In this document: one piece after another, positions 13,501-26,570 of the stretch
Numbering within the stretch: position 1 is the first letter of the stretch
Layout: the number at the start of each line of letters is the position of its first letter
Origin: Copromyces sp. CBS 386.78
Taxonomy: Eukaryota; Ascomycota; Sordariomycetes; Sordariales; Sordariaceae
DNA: 64,000 nucleotides
Direction of reading: 5' to 3'
Assembly (NCBI GenBank): GCA_030685235.1
Contig: MU839086.1
Coordinates: 556,055 to 620,054, forward strand
Made by a program: the position numbers and the translations under genes
Notes under the pieces: model-generated
What the model saw: the letters and a program-made list of their open reading frames with translations, nothing else
The model's database searches: none
Told to the model about the DNA's origin: nothing

Positions 13501-16500
13501 ACACGCAATTGTTCATAGATGGCATCCATGTCTATGGGCACCGACTCTTTGGGCTTCCTCATGCTGAGCCAACATACCTATGCAACTGGGATCTCTCAGT
13601 CGGTACCGTTACTGGCGAGTGTACTACTGAGTTTTTGGCAACGCTGGTCAGGGGCGGGAACGCGTTTGGGTTCTCTTTCGATGATGACGAGAACGCCTTG
13701 ATCTCTGCCGCCTCAATCGTCCTCTACGACGTTACATTCCTTCGTGTTTATGTCCAGTCGGTGGACGTCTGGTTCCATGTCGAAGAAGCCGCTTTTCTTG
13801 TTTCAACTGGGTCTATCAATGTTGACTTCAACGACTGGGCGCGGTCCCATTATTCCAGACGAGCCAACATTAAGATCCCCCACGTCAAGATTTCTTGCAT
13901 CAATGCCGAACATGCCGCAAGGCAAAAAATTCGATCTAGCCATCCTATTGAAACCGATGCACTTTTGGAAACAAGCGTGTCATTAGCTATCATTGGGAGA
14001 AAACATGACTTCTCTAATCAGAAACGGCGGCAGCAAGAATTCGTCCGTCGGGAGGACCAGAGGACTCATAGAACGCCCTTCCTTCTCCTTTCAGATGCGC
14101 CAGAAGACTTTATTCCGGATATCGTAGATCCTCCCGCTCAAAGTGTTCCGCCTATGCCGGTCCCCACCAAGGCGGATGAGGTTGAGTCTGACAGGATGAC
14201 AGCATATTCAGGCGCAACCTCGAAGCGATCTAGGAGCTTACGGCACAAAAGTTCGTTCCTTTCTTTCACGAGCGAGAACAGCGTCGTCAGACCTCGCTCG
14301 ATACGCTCGAGCGTGAGGGTGAAGCAAGCAGATCGCCTTTCGCCCTTCGCATCATACGGGCGTCAATCTCGTGGTAGCGGAGGACATGTTAGAGATACTT
14401 CGCCCTCTACTCGCCACTCTGGCTTCTATAGTGCTTTCGGTGACAACACTGAGCGGCAAGATCTCATGCACAATACAGTAGCGTTCTCGAGCCAGTACTT
14501 TGCACCGTATTTTCCGCTGGAGAATCTGAAGATGAGTTACAAGGATGCGGCAAAAATCGGCGTTGAAAGGGATGATGAAAGCGAAGCTGAGCGTAACTCA
14601 CTCACCTTTGAACTGGGGGACATTGACCCAGATTCAATCCCGGAGGATTGTGCTTACTCGAGCATTATTCTGGAGATGCCTTCAGGTGTGAAGGCATTCT
14701 GCAACCCCGCCGCACTACGACACGTTATCACTTTACTCTCATCGCTCCAGCCTTCGGACCCGGAAGATATCCTGGACAGCATACAGTCAGACTCTATGAA
14801 AGCCATCTTTGGTATGCAAAATGATCAAAAGATGAAGGGCCATGTCTCGGACATCCTCGTCAAGATACCGCGGGCTGACGTTCGTTTCGCCAACCCATTT
14901 GAATCTGATCCGGCCAATTCGTTGGACGCAGAAGAAGACCAATACAATCTTTCGATAACCAAACTCGCATTGGCATCTCGATCAGAAACCAAGTGGCAAG
15001 ACGCATTTAAGCCCGACGCTAAACAGACACGCAGCTCGTTCCATATCCGGCTGCAATCGATAGAAGCTTCAGCAGCTGAAAGGTATCATGATGCCTTCAA
15101 TTCCCCAGCGGCTGTTCGAGCTTCGGTTGAGAACATCATGATCTCAATGGGAACTCGCGATATCACGTATCTGGACGTGGACATGGGCGCGATCACGAGC
15201 TCTACATCTTCCGAAAAAATTGATTATCTTGCGTCGTTGATTCACCGCACAAGCGTCCTAGCTTCCGATTTCGGCAGGCTCTTCGACGAGAAATCAGCCT
15301 ACGAAAAGAACATGCCAAAAAACATGATGAAGCGCCTCATAAGAATCGGTCAAGATGCCCCTGATCCCGGGTTTCTGGTTCGGCCTTCTGCTATTCTTCG
15401 TTCTGCACCTGAACATTTGAGATCCTTCGATTGCTGGAAGCTTGTCATGCGACTACGGCAAATGTGGTCAGTCCAGTCTCAATGGGAAAAGGAGCAACTC
15501 GTCTATACGTGTCTCGATAAAACTAAGACGCCTCCAACCAACCTACGACAAGAAGTCATCGCAGCGTTTGAGAAATGGCGCAGCTGGGATCTGGGCAACG
15601 TTGCGAATAGTCCGCTCATAAACACAATTTTCGGCCCAACAAAAACTGTATCGGGCCCGCCCAAGGACAGGCCGATTCTTGCTGTAGTCAAGATCAAGCA
15701 GATTCAGTTCATTCTTGATCCCGGACCAAAACAGAACGAGATAATGGCTGTCGCGCTGTCGATCAGAGCCGACACAAGGCAAGCAAGCGACGCCGAAGCC
15801 AGGTGCGGGAATTCCGAAACAGCAGGACGGTTAACCATCTTAAATATCAGCTGCAGTGACGCTGCCATAAACCTGAACTGGGAGTTATGCGAACTGGTTA
15901 CGAGACTGCTTGAGCTAGTAGACAAACTTGAGTCCAAACCACCAACTGCTCCGAAGACAGCCTCTCTTCCTTCTACCAAGAAGATCGAGGACCATACCAT
16001 TCATTGCGTATTGGCCGTCGGCCATGGGTCTATCGCACTGGAAACCATCAACCTGCACATATCCTCTATAGGGAATGGGTTGAGTGCATCGTTACTCTTA
16101 CAGCTTGGGAAAGACGAGAAAATGGCTACAAATATGATCTTCAACTGCGATTCCGTAATCTCGAGTCTTCGAAGTCATTCCGAAGGAGTCGCAAAGCTTG
16201 TCCTACAAAGACCCAGCGTCTTTGTCTCACACGAACTGAAAAAGTCGCAAGCGGTTGACAGCCATACCATCAAGGCAACAGCAAGCAGTCACCATCTTAG
16301 CTTCGTTGTCAAGCAGGACCCGGTTTATATCACAGAACTCTTGGATCTCGTCGTACGAGATGAGGTTGCCAAGATATACAAGCTCAGCAAGAAGGTTCCA
16401 TCCTCGACTCCCTCTGTTTCAGCGCCCAAGAAGATCGTTGATCGACTTTCTGCCTTCAGGGTGAACGTTGCTATGTTTATGGACCAATACACGATTAGCA

Positions 16501-19500
16501 TACCATTGCTCCGTTCCCTGACATATACGGTCAATGGAACTGTTGCAAGAGTAGCGATGGCGGCGAACTTTGGTAGGGAGATCATCTTTGATTTTGATGT
16601 CAAGGAGAACTCGCATGAGATAAGGACAAAGAGGAACAACGTCACAAAACGGATATCTCTGCTACAGATTCCACCGACAAACGGACAGATCAGGAACCAT
16701 ACTACCGACAGTGAACACTCTTTAACTGTTTTCGCATCTCTCGAGCTGGTAGAACTGGATGCATCAGCAGTGTACAGTTTTCTTTCGGCATTGAACCGCC
16801 CCGAGGTCTCGAGTGCTGTCACTGAGCTACAACAGCAAGGCAAAGCCATCCAAGAGCACATCAAGGAGATAACCGGAAGCAATGAGCTCACCGACATGCG
16901 CGCCTCATCCCCTGAGACCCCTCAAGCAGAGTCAAAGCTACTAGTTTATGCTATAAACCTGACCTTTGCCGGGCTCAGGGTGTTTGGGAATAGTCCGCTC
17001 AACTCGGAGGTGGAGCCGTTAGCTCATATAGCATTCAACCTCGACAAGATCCATCTCGGTACGTCCAATCGAGTGGAACAACAAGGACCACTCCTGGCGT
17101 ATCCCGAATTTCATATCAACATTCGAGAAGTTGCTTTTGAGATTCAAAAGGGCAATACCGAAGCCATGAGGTCGTGTGGAAATCTTGGCTTCGGGGCCCT
17201 TATAACTGCCACATCAAACCATGACGATGACGGAAAGGAGCAGAGGATATTCAACGTCAAGAGTGACGCTTTTCATATCAATCTTTCACCTGACACGGTC
17301 TCGACAGTTGTTGACGTCCTGGGCTATATGGGCGACAAGATCAAGGATCTTGATACATCGAGAGAGCTGGAATACCTGCGAAAGCTCCGGCAGTCTAAGC
17401 CACGCATTGTCGTCAATGATCTGGAAGTGGAAGAAGAGGAAGATCAGGATATTGTCGACGTATTCCTGTCCTCATTCACGTACACTTTCGAGATCTGCAA
17501 CATACAACTTGCCTGGCTGGTCAACCACAACCACCCAGGAGAACTCCCGGACCCTGATAAGGAGGATCTTGTCCTGTCGCTAGACAAGATTGAGTTCAGC
17601 ACTCGAACAAGGAACTCAGCCAGGCTCACAATTGAAAACCTGCGGCTCCAAATGGTTTCGCGGGAGCAGGACCGGAGGTCACGATCCCCGAGCTCTGCTT
17701 TGCTACCGGAAATTATGTTCAACATTGCCTACGTATCCATGTCGGACACCCGGAGGCTGGCCTTCCAAGCTGTGGGCAAGACTCTCGACCTTCGACTCAC
17801 TTCGGGTTTCATCCTACCAGCAGCTCATCTTACCAGGTCAATCAGTTTGTCAATCAACAACGTCCAACAGGCTTCGCAAAACTGGAACCCTTCTGCGCCG
17901 CCCACTGTGACACAATTAGCTAGTTCGCCCGAGCCCCAAGAGCAGATCCGCAAAAGGAGCATTTTGGGCAGCAAGAGACTTGAATCGCTCCTCGTGGACG
18001 CAGATTTTGCGGGAGCCGTCGTACATTTGACAGGCAAGAGAACGCCCAGCGATCTAGTCAGTGCCTCGCGGCTGGGCAAGCCAAGCACGGCTGGGAAGGG
18101 TCAGTTTGGGCAAGAAGAGTGGGTGAACAGCGTTACTACGCTCAGATCCCCAGGCCTTGCTTTGAAGATGGAATACTGCGATGACGGCAGGGAAGACCCT
18201 TCTCTGTTTGCTGAAGTGAAGATCGATGCGTCCAGCAACATCTTGTACCCCTCTGTGGTGCCTCTGATCGTGGAGATGAGTAATAACATCAAATCTGTGG
18301 TCAGCGAACGAGGGGAGGGTGCCAATCCTCCCAGTCCTCCGCAAGCACCTTCACCACCCAGGGCTAAACCAACCGAAGAGGACGGGATTCTCGGTGCTGA
18401 TCCCACCGCTGTGCTGGGTCGCGTGAAACTCAACCTAGGCCTGCGTTTCCGGAAGCAGGAGTTCTCGCTGAGCTGTCAGCCTATCGCTCTAGTGGCGGCC
18501 ACCGCCAGTTTTGACGATGTTTACTTTACCGCCAACACCGTCCGGTCGGCTGACCAGGGCAACTTCTTTGCAATCTCTGGTGCCTTTTCCAATCTCCAGG
18601 CTTCTGTCCAGCACGTCTACTCCCGGGAGTCCACTGGCAGCTTCAAGGTTGACTCAATAGTCCTCTCGCTGATGAACAGCAAGCATGTAAGCGGCACCAA
18701 CGGGCTGTCTGCGATTCTCAAGGTCAGCCCGATGGAGGTATCAATCAACGCAAAACAACTCCAGGACTTCATGCTCTTCCAAGAAATATGGGTCCCCCGT
18801 CAATTCACCGAGACCACGCCGTCATCACCAGTGGCCAAACTGGTCACGGAGACCTCACAGGGTCATCTTGTGCAGCGCTATCAGCAGGTTGCGGCAACTG
18901 CCGCCTTCCCCTGGACAGCCACCATCTCTATCACTGCACTGAAGATTTCTGTGGATCTAGGTCAGGCCTTGGGTAAATCCACGTTTTCCATTGGCAATTT
19001 CTGGATCTCGTCCAAGAAGACATCAGACTGGGAGCAAAACCTCTGCCTCGGGTTCGATATGATTGGCATGGAAAGTCAAGGCCGGATGAGTGGCTTCGTC
19101 GCTCTGCGGGATTTCAAGCTACGTACCTCGATCAAGTGGCCAGAAAGAGAACAGGCTTTGAACGAGACGCCTCTTGTTCAAGCGTCTGTGGGATTCAGCC
19201 AGCTCCGGGTCAAGGCTGCCTTCGACTACCAGGCTTTCCTAGTTGCGGACATCACGTCCATGGAGTTCCTCATGTACAACGTACGGCGAAGCCGACAAGG
19301 AACTGGAGATCGCCTTGTGGCCATCTTTAACGGTAATGCTGTCCAGATCTTTGGCACTACCAGCTCGGCCGCTCAGGGCGTGGCCATGTACCAGGCCTTC
19401 CAAAGGCTCATTCAAGAGCGCAAAGCCAACTTTGAGTCGTCACTCAAGGAAATCGAGCGGTTCATGAGGAGGAAGTCTGTCACGGCACCAGCAGCGGTCA

Positions 19501-20507
19501 TAAAGCGCCTTGACCAGAAAACCAAGCTCGCCTCCGAAGCGGACGATATGCTCTCCAAATCTCCCATCTCACTGGACACCGACGTCGTGGTAACTCTCAA
19601 GGCTCTCAACCTAGGTATCTTCCCCGGCACGTTTGCCGACAGCCAGGTGTTCAAGGTTGAGGCCCTGAACGCTCAAGCCCGCTTTGCCGCCAGCATCGAG
19701 GACCGCCGAATTCACAGCATCCTCGGTCTGACACTAGGCCAGCTGCGCATCGGCCTTGCCGGCGTGCGCGCTACCGGCGGTGCTCCCAAGACGCTGAGCG
19801 AGCTTTCGGTTGAGGACGTAGTCCAGAGCGCCACCGGCTCCCGAGGCGGCACCATCCTCAAAGTGCCCCAGGTCGAAGCTGTCATGCAGACGTGGCAGCG
19901 GCCCGACAGCCGTTCCATTGACTACATCTTCAAGAGCGCGTTCGAAGGCAAGGTTGAAGTGGGCTGGAACTACAGCCGCATCAGCTTCATCCGCGGCATG
20001 TGGGCCAATCACTCCAAGACGCTTCAGCGCACTTGGGGCAAGGAGTTGCCGCCCGTCACGGCCATCCGCGTCACAGGGGTGCCGGAGGGTCCGGCTGATG
20101 ATACTGCTGCTACTACTACCACAGCCGCAACCCAGAAAGACGGAGAGCAGAAGCAGAAAGACCGACGACAATCATCTACCACTTCCATATCCACTCTTGC
20201 AGACGCCGGACCACCCTCCTCCTCATTCCAAGGAAAAGAAAAGGATCAAAATCACAAACAACAATCCAACAAAATCACAGCCGAAGTCAAAGTCCCCCAG
20301 TCCAAATACGAGTACACGGCGCTCGAACCGCCCGTGATCGAAACCCCCCAGCTGCGCGACATGGGCGAGGCCACGCCGCCGCTGGAGTGGATCGGCTTGC
20401 ACCGCGATCGGTTGCCAAACTTGACGCACCAGATTGTTATTGTGAGCTTGTTGGAGCTGGCGGGCGAGGTGGAGGATGCTTATAGTAAGATTTTGGGGTC
20501 TACTTGA
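10501..20507 (+). CDS. csf1: Csf1, bridge-like lipid transfer protein (BLTP1 family)
   Basis: Csf1 belongs to the very long rod-shaped lipid-transfer proteins (BLTP1; Tweek/KIAA1109 in animals) anchored in the ER by an N-terminal helix. Yeast Csf1 is needed for growth in the cold and for lipid supply to GPI-anchor synthesis. Exon 1 is 10501-10547 (MAIQNNFFDDQGGFNG) and the intron is 10548-10621 (GTGAGT..GCTAAC..CAG). Exon 2 runs without interruption to the TGA at 20505-20507, giving 3310 residues. A single membrane helix lies at about residues 19-42. The conserved head follows at once (YKVYIDIQALQISLLGGRIF, then LRYHGANETILVQNGYITW). Residues 150-225 and the stretch near 3160-3225 are low complexity. 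The C-terminus carries the conserved PPLEWIGLHRDRLPNLTHQ block, so both family ends are present. The many beta-rich hydrophobic repeats in between fit a groove-forming RBG protein. There is no sign of truncation. Confidence 0.95.
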
Positions 20508-22381
20508 GAGGGCTATTGGGGTTTGGGAGACAAAAGTTGGAGTGTGGTAGGTGGGAGATGTGAAATGGGGAGGTGAGTTGTGAAAGTATGGTCCAAGGGG
20601 GGATATGTACAGAGCGTGGGAAAGAAGAGAGAGTTTTTGGTTGCTTGGGGGAGTTGTCATGTTTACCTATTCAAAGGGATTAGAATTTCTTTCAGGAGGA
20701 GGCTTAGGCACTTCGTCGTTTACTTCTACACTTGCGTCTAGTGTTAATATGCTATTACATCTATATTGTTGAAGCAGTTCTCTGCTTTATCACAGCGAGA
20801 CATAATCTGCTTTGGACAGTAATCGCCTAGGAAAAGATGCTCTTGTTCATCACAGAATATTTGACAACATCAACCTCGCTCCCTCGACTTCCTGTTACTC
20901 GTTCACTTCCTACCTTTACAGCCCTTCTAAGCCTCTTTCTTACAACCCCCACCTACCCTCCCACCTTCCATTCCCCACGCCCGCCAAGACTGGACTCTTC
21001 AAAAGCCAGTTCCGTGTAAAAGAAGACATAGTTCGGCGTCTATGGATTTGTCACGAAACACTTGGTTTGCCTATACATGGATGAGGCACGGAGCGGGACG
21101 TTGGCAGAAGAATTGATTTGCAGCGTGCGGGCGAGGTGATGACGGACCGATGATCATTGTTCAAGCAAAGAGGTGGGCCAGGGAATTGCGCCACGGTCCC
21201 AAGTGGTCCGTAGCCGCCAGTGGTATCTTTTCTTTCAAAGGAGTAAGATTCTTTGATGGACTTGACGATCCCGGCATGGCATAGTATGGGTGGTATTTGG
21301 CGTCTTTGGTAGCAGTCCCCCCAGTCGTTGGGCGTCAATCAAACGGGCCGTTTATAGGCCATCGAGGATGTTGAAACGAAACGCCAGGATCGCATATGTA
21401 CTGGGAAGGGGTCGAACGTCCTGCAGTGGTAGGGAGATATGCATACAGTTTTTACCTACATACAGTCTTTACCCCTGCAGTTGCAAGCACCCCCTTTGCA
21501 GTTAGTGCAACACTTTTCGCTGCCCGGGTTCTCAGATTTGTATGCAACTGAGGCACCAGTAGTTGCAAAATGCCTAGTTAGTGCAAAGATTTTGAAGCCG
21601 TCCCCATAGTGCCGAAATTGTGTTGCAATACCACTATGGCTCACTGGCCCAAGTTTCTTGTCACTCTGAGGAATTCAGTTGTCGCATACGTGACGCCAGA
21701 GAGACAGATGCATGCGTATGAGTTTGAGAGTTCCCTGCACGTTGCTGAACTCCTGTGAGGCGCCATGTCTTGGCGCTCGTGCATCTCCTCTTGCCATTCG
21801 TCCCGCTTTCCGACTTCCATTCACTCGAGTTCACTCCAAGACCTCTTACACCCGCCTCAATATACTGCCTGCGGGCCAACTGAAACGCCAACCATGCTTC
21901 TGACAATGACGCCGACCGCGCACAACAGACAACGGTGGTCAATGAAATCGTCCACCTGCACTAGCTGAAAGGCGAAGCGTCGCGCCGCTCGAGGCTTGAC
22001 TACCAACCCAACATCGTGGGACGTCATACAAACGGCTCCGACCAAATACCAGACGGCGCTTCACCTGCTGGCCCCCATTTCCATACTGCGGCTTGATATG
22101 GTCTGGTCTGAATTCCGGGTAAACTAGCGCAACTTTGTCGGTACCAGAGGACCGTGGTGACCCATTAAGCGCGGCAGAATTCCATTGTCACTCGACCATA
22201 ACAAGTGCATGGGAACCCGTTGGCAGTGAATGGTATTTATTGCCTTTTCATCCCGTCCTTGAGGGTCTTGCAACTGCATAAATCCTGCCCATCTCCCACC
22301 GGTTTCCCACAAGTTTGTTTTTGCTCCATATCTCCATCACCTCTCCCTCACCAAACAGTCCTCGATATACCAGTCGACACA
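20508..22381. other. Intergenic between csf1 and lactonase-like gene
   Basis: 1.87 kb holding the csf1 3' UTR on the left and the promoter of the lactonase-like gene on the right. The last 80 bp before that gene (CCATCTCC, CACCTCTCCCTCACC) are CT-rich, as in a fungal 5' UTR. The only item of note is a cysteine-rich minus-strand ORF at 21456-21644, listed separately. Short words such as GTTGCAA and TTAGTGCAA recur in both orientations between 21475 and 21630. Confidence 0.5.
21456..21644 (-). CDS. Possible small cysteine-rich ORF (62 codons), unproven
   Basis: A 62-codon ORF whose last 20 residues contain six cysteines (CCTNCKGGACNCRGKDC), a density seen in metallothioneins and a few small secreted proteins. 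The N-terminal part (MSHSGIATQFRHYGDG) has no visible signal peptide. There is no intron evidence or strong start context, and the sequence lies in the promoter region of the next gene. The cysteine codons partly arise from the repeated word TTGCAA/GTGCAA, so this could be chance. Listed for checking, not as an established gene. Confidence 0.15.
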   Translation of the reverse strand: MSHSGIATQFRHYGDGFKIFALTRHFATTGASVAYKSENPGSEKCCTNCKGGACNCRGKDCM

Positions 22382-23772
22382 ATGCTCTACAAGTCTTTAG
22401 CTGCTGGCGTTATCGCCTTTGGCTTGCCCACCTTCGCGTCGGCGACCTTGATCTTCACTACCTCCATGGGCGCTAATGCGACGGATCCTGGATGGCTTAG
22501 CACCATCAAGTATGTGGACGGAAAGCTTGAGCTGATCAGCAAGCACCTGAGCATCTGTGGCGTTAACCCTTCGTGGTTGGAATTTGCCGGCGACCATATT
22601 TACTGCCTCGACGAGGATTGGTCCAGCGCCGCTGTCGGCGCAGCCGGGGGTGCTCTCAACACCTTGAAGACCACCAGAGATGGCACAAAACTCACCTCGG
22701 TCGGCCAGCCGCTGAAAACGCTGCCAGGCCCAGTGAGCAGCGTCCGCTTTGGACAGAGTCTCAAGGGACTGGCTATTGCCTCCTAGTTAGTCAACCCCTC
22801 TTGCCTCCCACCCTTCACCCATTCTCTGTAATGAATTTTTGTGACGAGTTAGCCAAGTCTCTAACATCGCCATTGTAGTGGGGGAAATGGTACCCAGTCA
22901 TACGATATCTCGAGTCCCGACGCGCCCAAGGTCGTTCAGGAACTCACAATTGATAACTTCACGCCGAAAAAAGGCGCCGACCCCCAGCAACTCCAGCCAC
23001 GCCCTCACCATGTCGTCCTGGACCCTACCGGCGACTTCATTGTAGCGCCCGATCTTGGCTCGGATCTCCTCCGCATCTTCAAGGTAGACAAGAATACTTT
23101 GAAGTATGTTGAAGCTAAAACGGTTCCGACACCCGATCTGTCCGGCCCAAGGCATGGTGCTTTCGCCAAGGTCGGCTCTGAAACCTACTTCTACGTTATC
23201 ACCGAGCGATCCAATGAGATCATTGGGTGGAAAGTTACTTATAACAGTGACGGCCTTGACTTTGGCAGAGAGCTGTTCATCATCCCATCCCACGGCCCCG
23301 GTAGTGCTGCGCTTCCTGCTACGGCCAGGGGTGCAGAACTTGTCATCTCGGTAAGCTCGAGTTGTTCGCACTCGCCTGTTGTTGATCAACCTTGTACTAA
23401 CCATTTCACGCAATGCGTGTGAATCATGTATAGCCCGACAGCAAGTTTTTGCTGGTATCGTCACGCTTCGAGAACAGTCTCGCTATCCCCAACCCGGAGG
23501 ACAAGGCGTCGGGACAGGTTCAGTCAGATCCTATCATCAACTACGCAATCCAGGCAGACGGCACCCTTAAGCTTCAACAGATTTACGCTGCGGGTGGTAT
23601 CAACCCGCGCCATTTCTCCATCAGCAAAGACGGGTCCCTCGTCGTGACGGCATTGCAGAAAGACGGCCGTGTTGCGCTCATCAAGCGTGACGTCCAAACT
23701 GGAAACCTCACAGAGATCGCCGGTGCTGTTCATGTCGGTGGAGATACCACCTTTGCCAAGTTCAAGGAGTAA
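22382..23772 (+). CDS. Secreted beta-propeller protein, lactonase / muconate-cyclase-like family
   Basis: Three exons: 22382-22785, 22879-23350 and 23434-23772 (GAG TAA). Introns: 22786-22878 (GTTAGT..TAG) and 23351-23433 (GTAAGC..TACTAAC..TAG). The product is 404 residues. Residues 1-21 (MLYKSLAAGVIAFGLPTFASA) form a signal peptide, so it is probably secreted or vacuolar. The rest resembles the seven-bladed propeller family that includes 6-phosphogluconolactonase and fungal carboxy-cis,cis-muconate cyclase. Typical blocks are RPHHVVLDPTGDFIVAPDLG, LRIFKVD, GPRHGAFA and GGINPRHFSISKDGSLVV. Two N-terminal cysteines (in LSICGVNPSW and IYCLDEDW) could form a disulfide in the secretory route. The substrate is unknown; many fungal members have no proven activity. 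The stop codon overlaps a good splice donor (GAGTAAGT), so a longer spliced form cannot be excluded. It stands alone in a gene-poor stretch. Confidence 0.85.
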
Positions 23773-26570
23773 GTCCACCCTTTCATATCTGGTTCAAAAG
23801 TGGAGGAGGACATGAGAGACAGGGAAACCCAGCCCTATCACTCGGCCGTCGACATACTTCCCAGAGGGAAGTTGACAGCGAGGAAGACGAAAACAGTCTT
23901 CTCAATGACTGATACTGCGCGGGAAACACGGGGACAGCCCAGATCATCACCAAAACCGGTACTGACACGATACTTTGCTATATAGGGATACGAACTGCGC
24001 CTAAATCAGTGGGTGAATTTGTACTCGGTTCGAAAAGGGATCGCAGCGCAGGTTTGTTCTCACACATGAGACATAAGGAAAGGAAGGAACTGAGATAAGC
24101 ATGGCGTTACGGGAAGGGACACTTTTTGGGGGGAAAGGAAAAGTTTCGTACTTGAGCCAAATAGGTATGCCGCATATATGTCGGGCTGGATTCCCCGATA
24201 TTGCTATCTACGTAGGTGAGTAATGAAAATAGGAAATAAATCATGAGAACCAGAGATGTCCAGAACTTGAGTGATGGTTGACGTCAAATTTGACCCTCGC
24301 ATAAGACGTCCGAAGCGTCAATCTGTAGATATATGCAGGCGTATATAGGTGTAAGTAACGTTTGCACGTCAATTGGTACCTGCATACGGATATGTCATGT
24401 CAAATTGACCATGACAATGTCAATGTCAAAGTTCAAGAGCATTGTTATCGGAATTTCGCCGCGTCATAATTCTCCATTCAGTTCTAGGGTCCTCGGACCC
24501 TTCTTGCTTGCTTCCCCTTGCCTGCTTGCTTGCCTTGCCTTACCGAACCTGTCGATCCCGATTCGGCATATCTCGCTCCTTGTCGGGGCAGCATATTTGC
24601 ATGTGAAACTTTGTCCGACTACATATCATGAATCCAGCCGGAAAATAACCACACAGGAATTCCAACAGACAATCAAGTTATGATCACGTATCTAGATGAG
24701 AATTTCGAAATGACTGTCTCCGTCATTTCAGACCTGGATATGAGAAAACGTCGTCTCTTTTCTGGAGTGCGATGAATTTGTTTGTCACGTTCAAGACTGG
24801 GATTGCATACATGGCTCGTATAGTGAAATCTGGGACAAAATAGGTTCGGACCCCATGAAGACTGACACGCAGCGCAAGAAAGACCGGCTACTTCGAGGCA
24901 GGAACTTTTAATGAAAAATAATAGTCAAGTGAGTCCGTGAGAGAAAAAGACAAAATGAGATTCTGGAAGGGGTGCGAGAGTTCATGTCCACGTGCCATTG
25001 GAGCACCGTCCCAATGATCTTTGCAACTTTAGATTAACGATGAGAGAGAATGCTGGTAGCGAGTTACGCCATGCAACTATCCTCTGCTTAATGAGAAAGA
25101 GGCAGCTGAGAGAACTCATCTCGCTATTTTGCTCCTGTTTCCCCTTGGAGAATATTCGACTGCGCGAGGTGGTACCAGTATTTCGAACCTTCAAACGCTT
25201 CCACGCCAGCATCCTGCGAGTGTTCCTCCGCCCGTGAGCCGTTCAACGACCACATCCAATTTAGATATGTGATAGCAATCAAATTAGACGCCTTGATGAA
25301 ATTGCAAAGAAAGCTTGACGACGCCATCTATGTAACTGTACGCCGTTCACGTTCCATTGGAATCGGTCTGTCAAAGTGAAAAGGATACTAATGCCTTCGC
25401 TACCAAACATCATACATTTGCCCTACTTATATAACTTGGCGTTGAAGACTACCTGCCGTTCACGTTCATGTTCGTAATCCCGTCCGCGTCCGTGATACAA
25501 CATCACCTCTATGGTATCTGCCTGGTGCCTGACCTCCACGTTCCTGGACAACAACACATGATGGGACCTATGATTACCTGCACCATTATTATTACCACGG
25601 TATATCAACCCCAAGATCTACCAACATGCCTCCCTCCAGCAACGGTACCGGCACCGGGCCGAAGACATTACTGATGATTTTTCGTACTCGCGCTCGCATA
25701 GCATCACCTTCGGCGAGAAGGAGGCGTGCGGCGGCGTGCACTGATGCACCGAAGTACATACAGTAGTATCTAGTATGTACTATGTAGTAGTAGTCCTGTG
25801 GAACGTTCGACGATCTTCGTCGTCCGTGGCCGGCAAAAGGCCCGTGTAGGTAGGACTGAGTGAATGTGACATGAGGAGAGACTCTCGGACTTCTCTCCAA
25901 TGAGATATCTGTTACAGATGTTGAAGTCTTGGTGTGGTTCTCCCCGAGTGCCCCGAGCGTGAACACCACGCTGCCATCGTGCTGTAGTCAGGGTAGCATA
26001 CATGCTGTATGATAGGTGGACAACGATTAGCGAGCCTTTGCAGTTGTAGGTTTTTGATACCGGGCCTTGCTAGGTGGAACATCAAGGTGGGACATGTGAT
26101 GAAGGAAGGAGGTATCGTGGGAATGCGGCAAGTGCGTGACCAGTTGGCGACATCTGTAGGTTCGGGTATGTAAAGGCAGGCCGGCCGGCCGGCTGTATCA
26201 AACGACTCCTTTGATAAGACTCTGGTATCTCATAACAGAACCCGTGTAGATATACAGAGATGGGAGATCTTTGACGGAATTCACCCAGATTCTCCACATA
26301 TGCCTGGCTGGACCGAAACAATAGTTGATCACCACCACAATCTATTCGAACTCCTCGTCATCAGAGGCCTACAGAGAAGGAGAGAAGGGCACGGGAAGTT
26401 GTGGAATCCGACATCGAAGAGCCCTGTGGAGCCCCAACAATAACGCCCCAGTGAGCCCCCAGCGATATCCACCAGGCTCACTAGCAAAACATAGTCTTTC
26501 CTTGGGCGGAGCCGGATCCCAAGGAAGACAGTGAAACGCCTACGGTAAACGCATTTTTGCACTGTAAAAT
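23773..26570. other. Gene-free stretch before the AT-rich island
   Basis: About 2.8 kb of near-normal composition. The 3' UTR of the lactonase-like gene occupies the start. Short ORFs on both strands overlap one another and lack conserved features. Simple repeats include a CTTGC-type run near 24504-24541 and a GGCC run near 26177-26192. Composition shifts abruptly to AT-rich after about 26570. Confidence 0.5.
24504..24541. repeat. Imperfect CTTGC microsatellite
   Basis: Repeated CTTGC/CCTTGC units (TTGCTTGCTTCCCCTTGCC, then TGCTTGCTTGCCTTGCC) lie in non-coding DNA. Confidence 0.6.
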
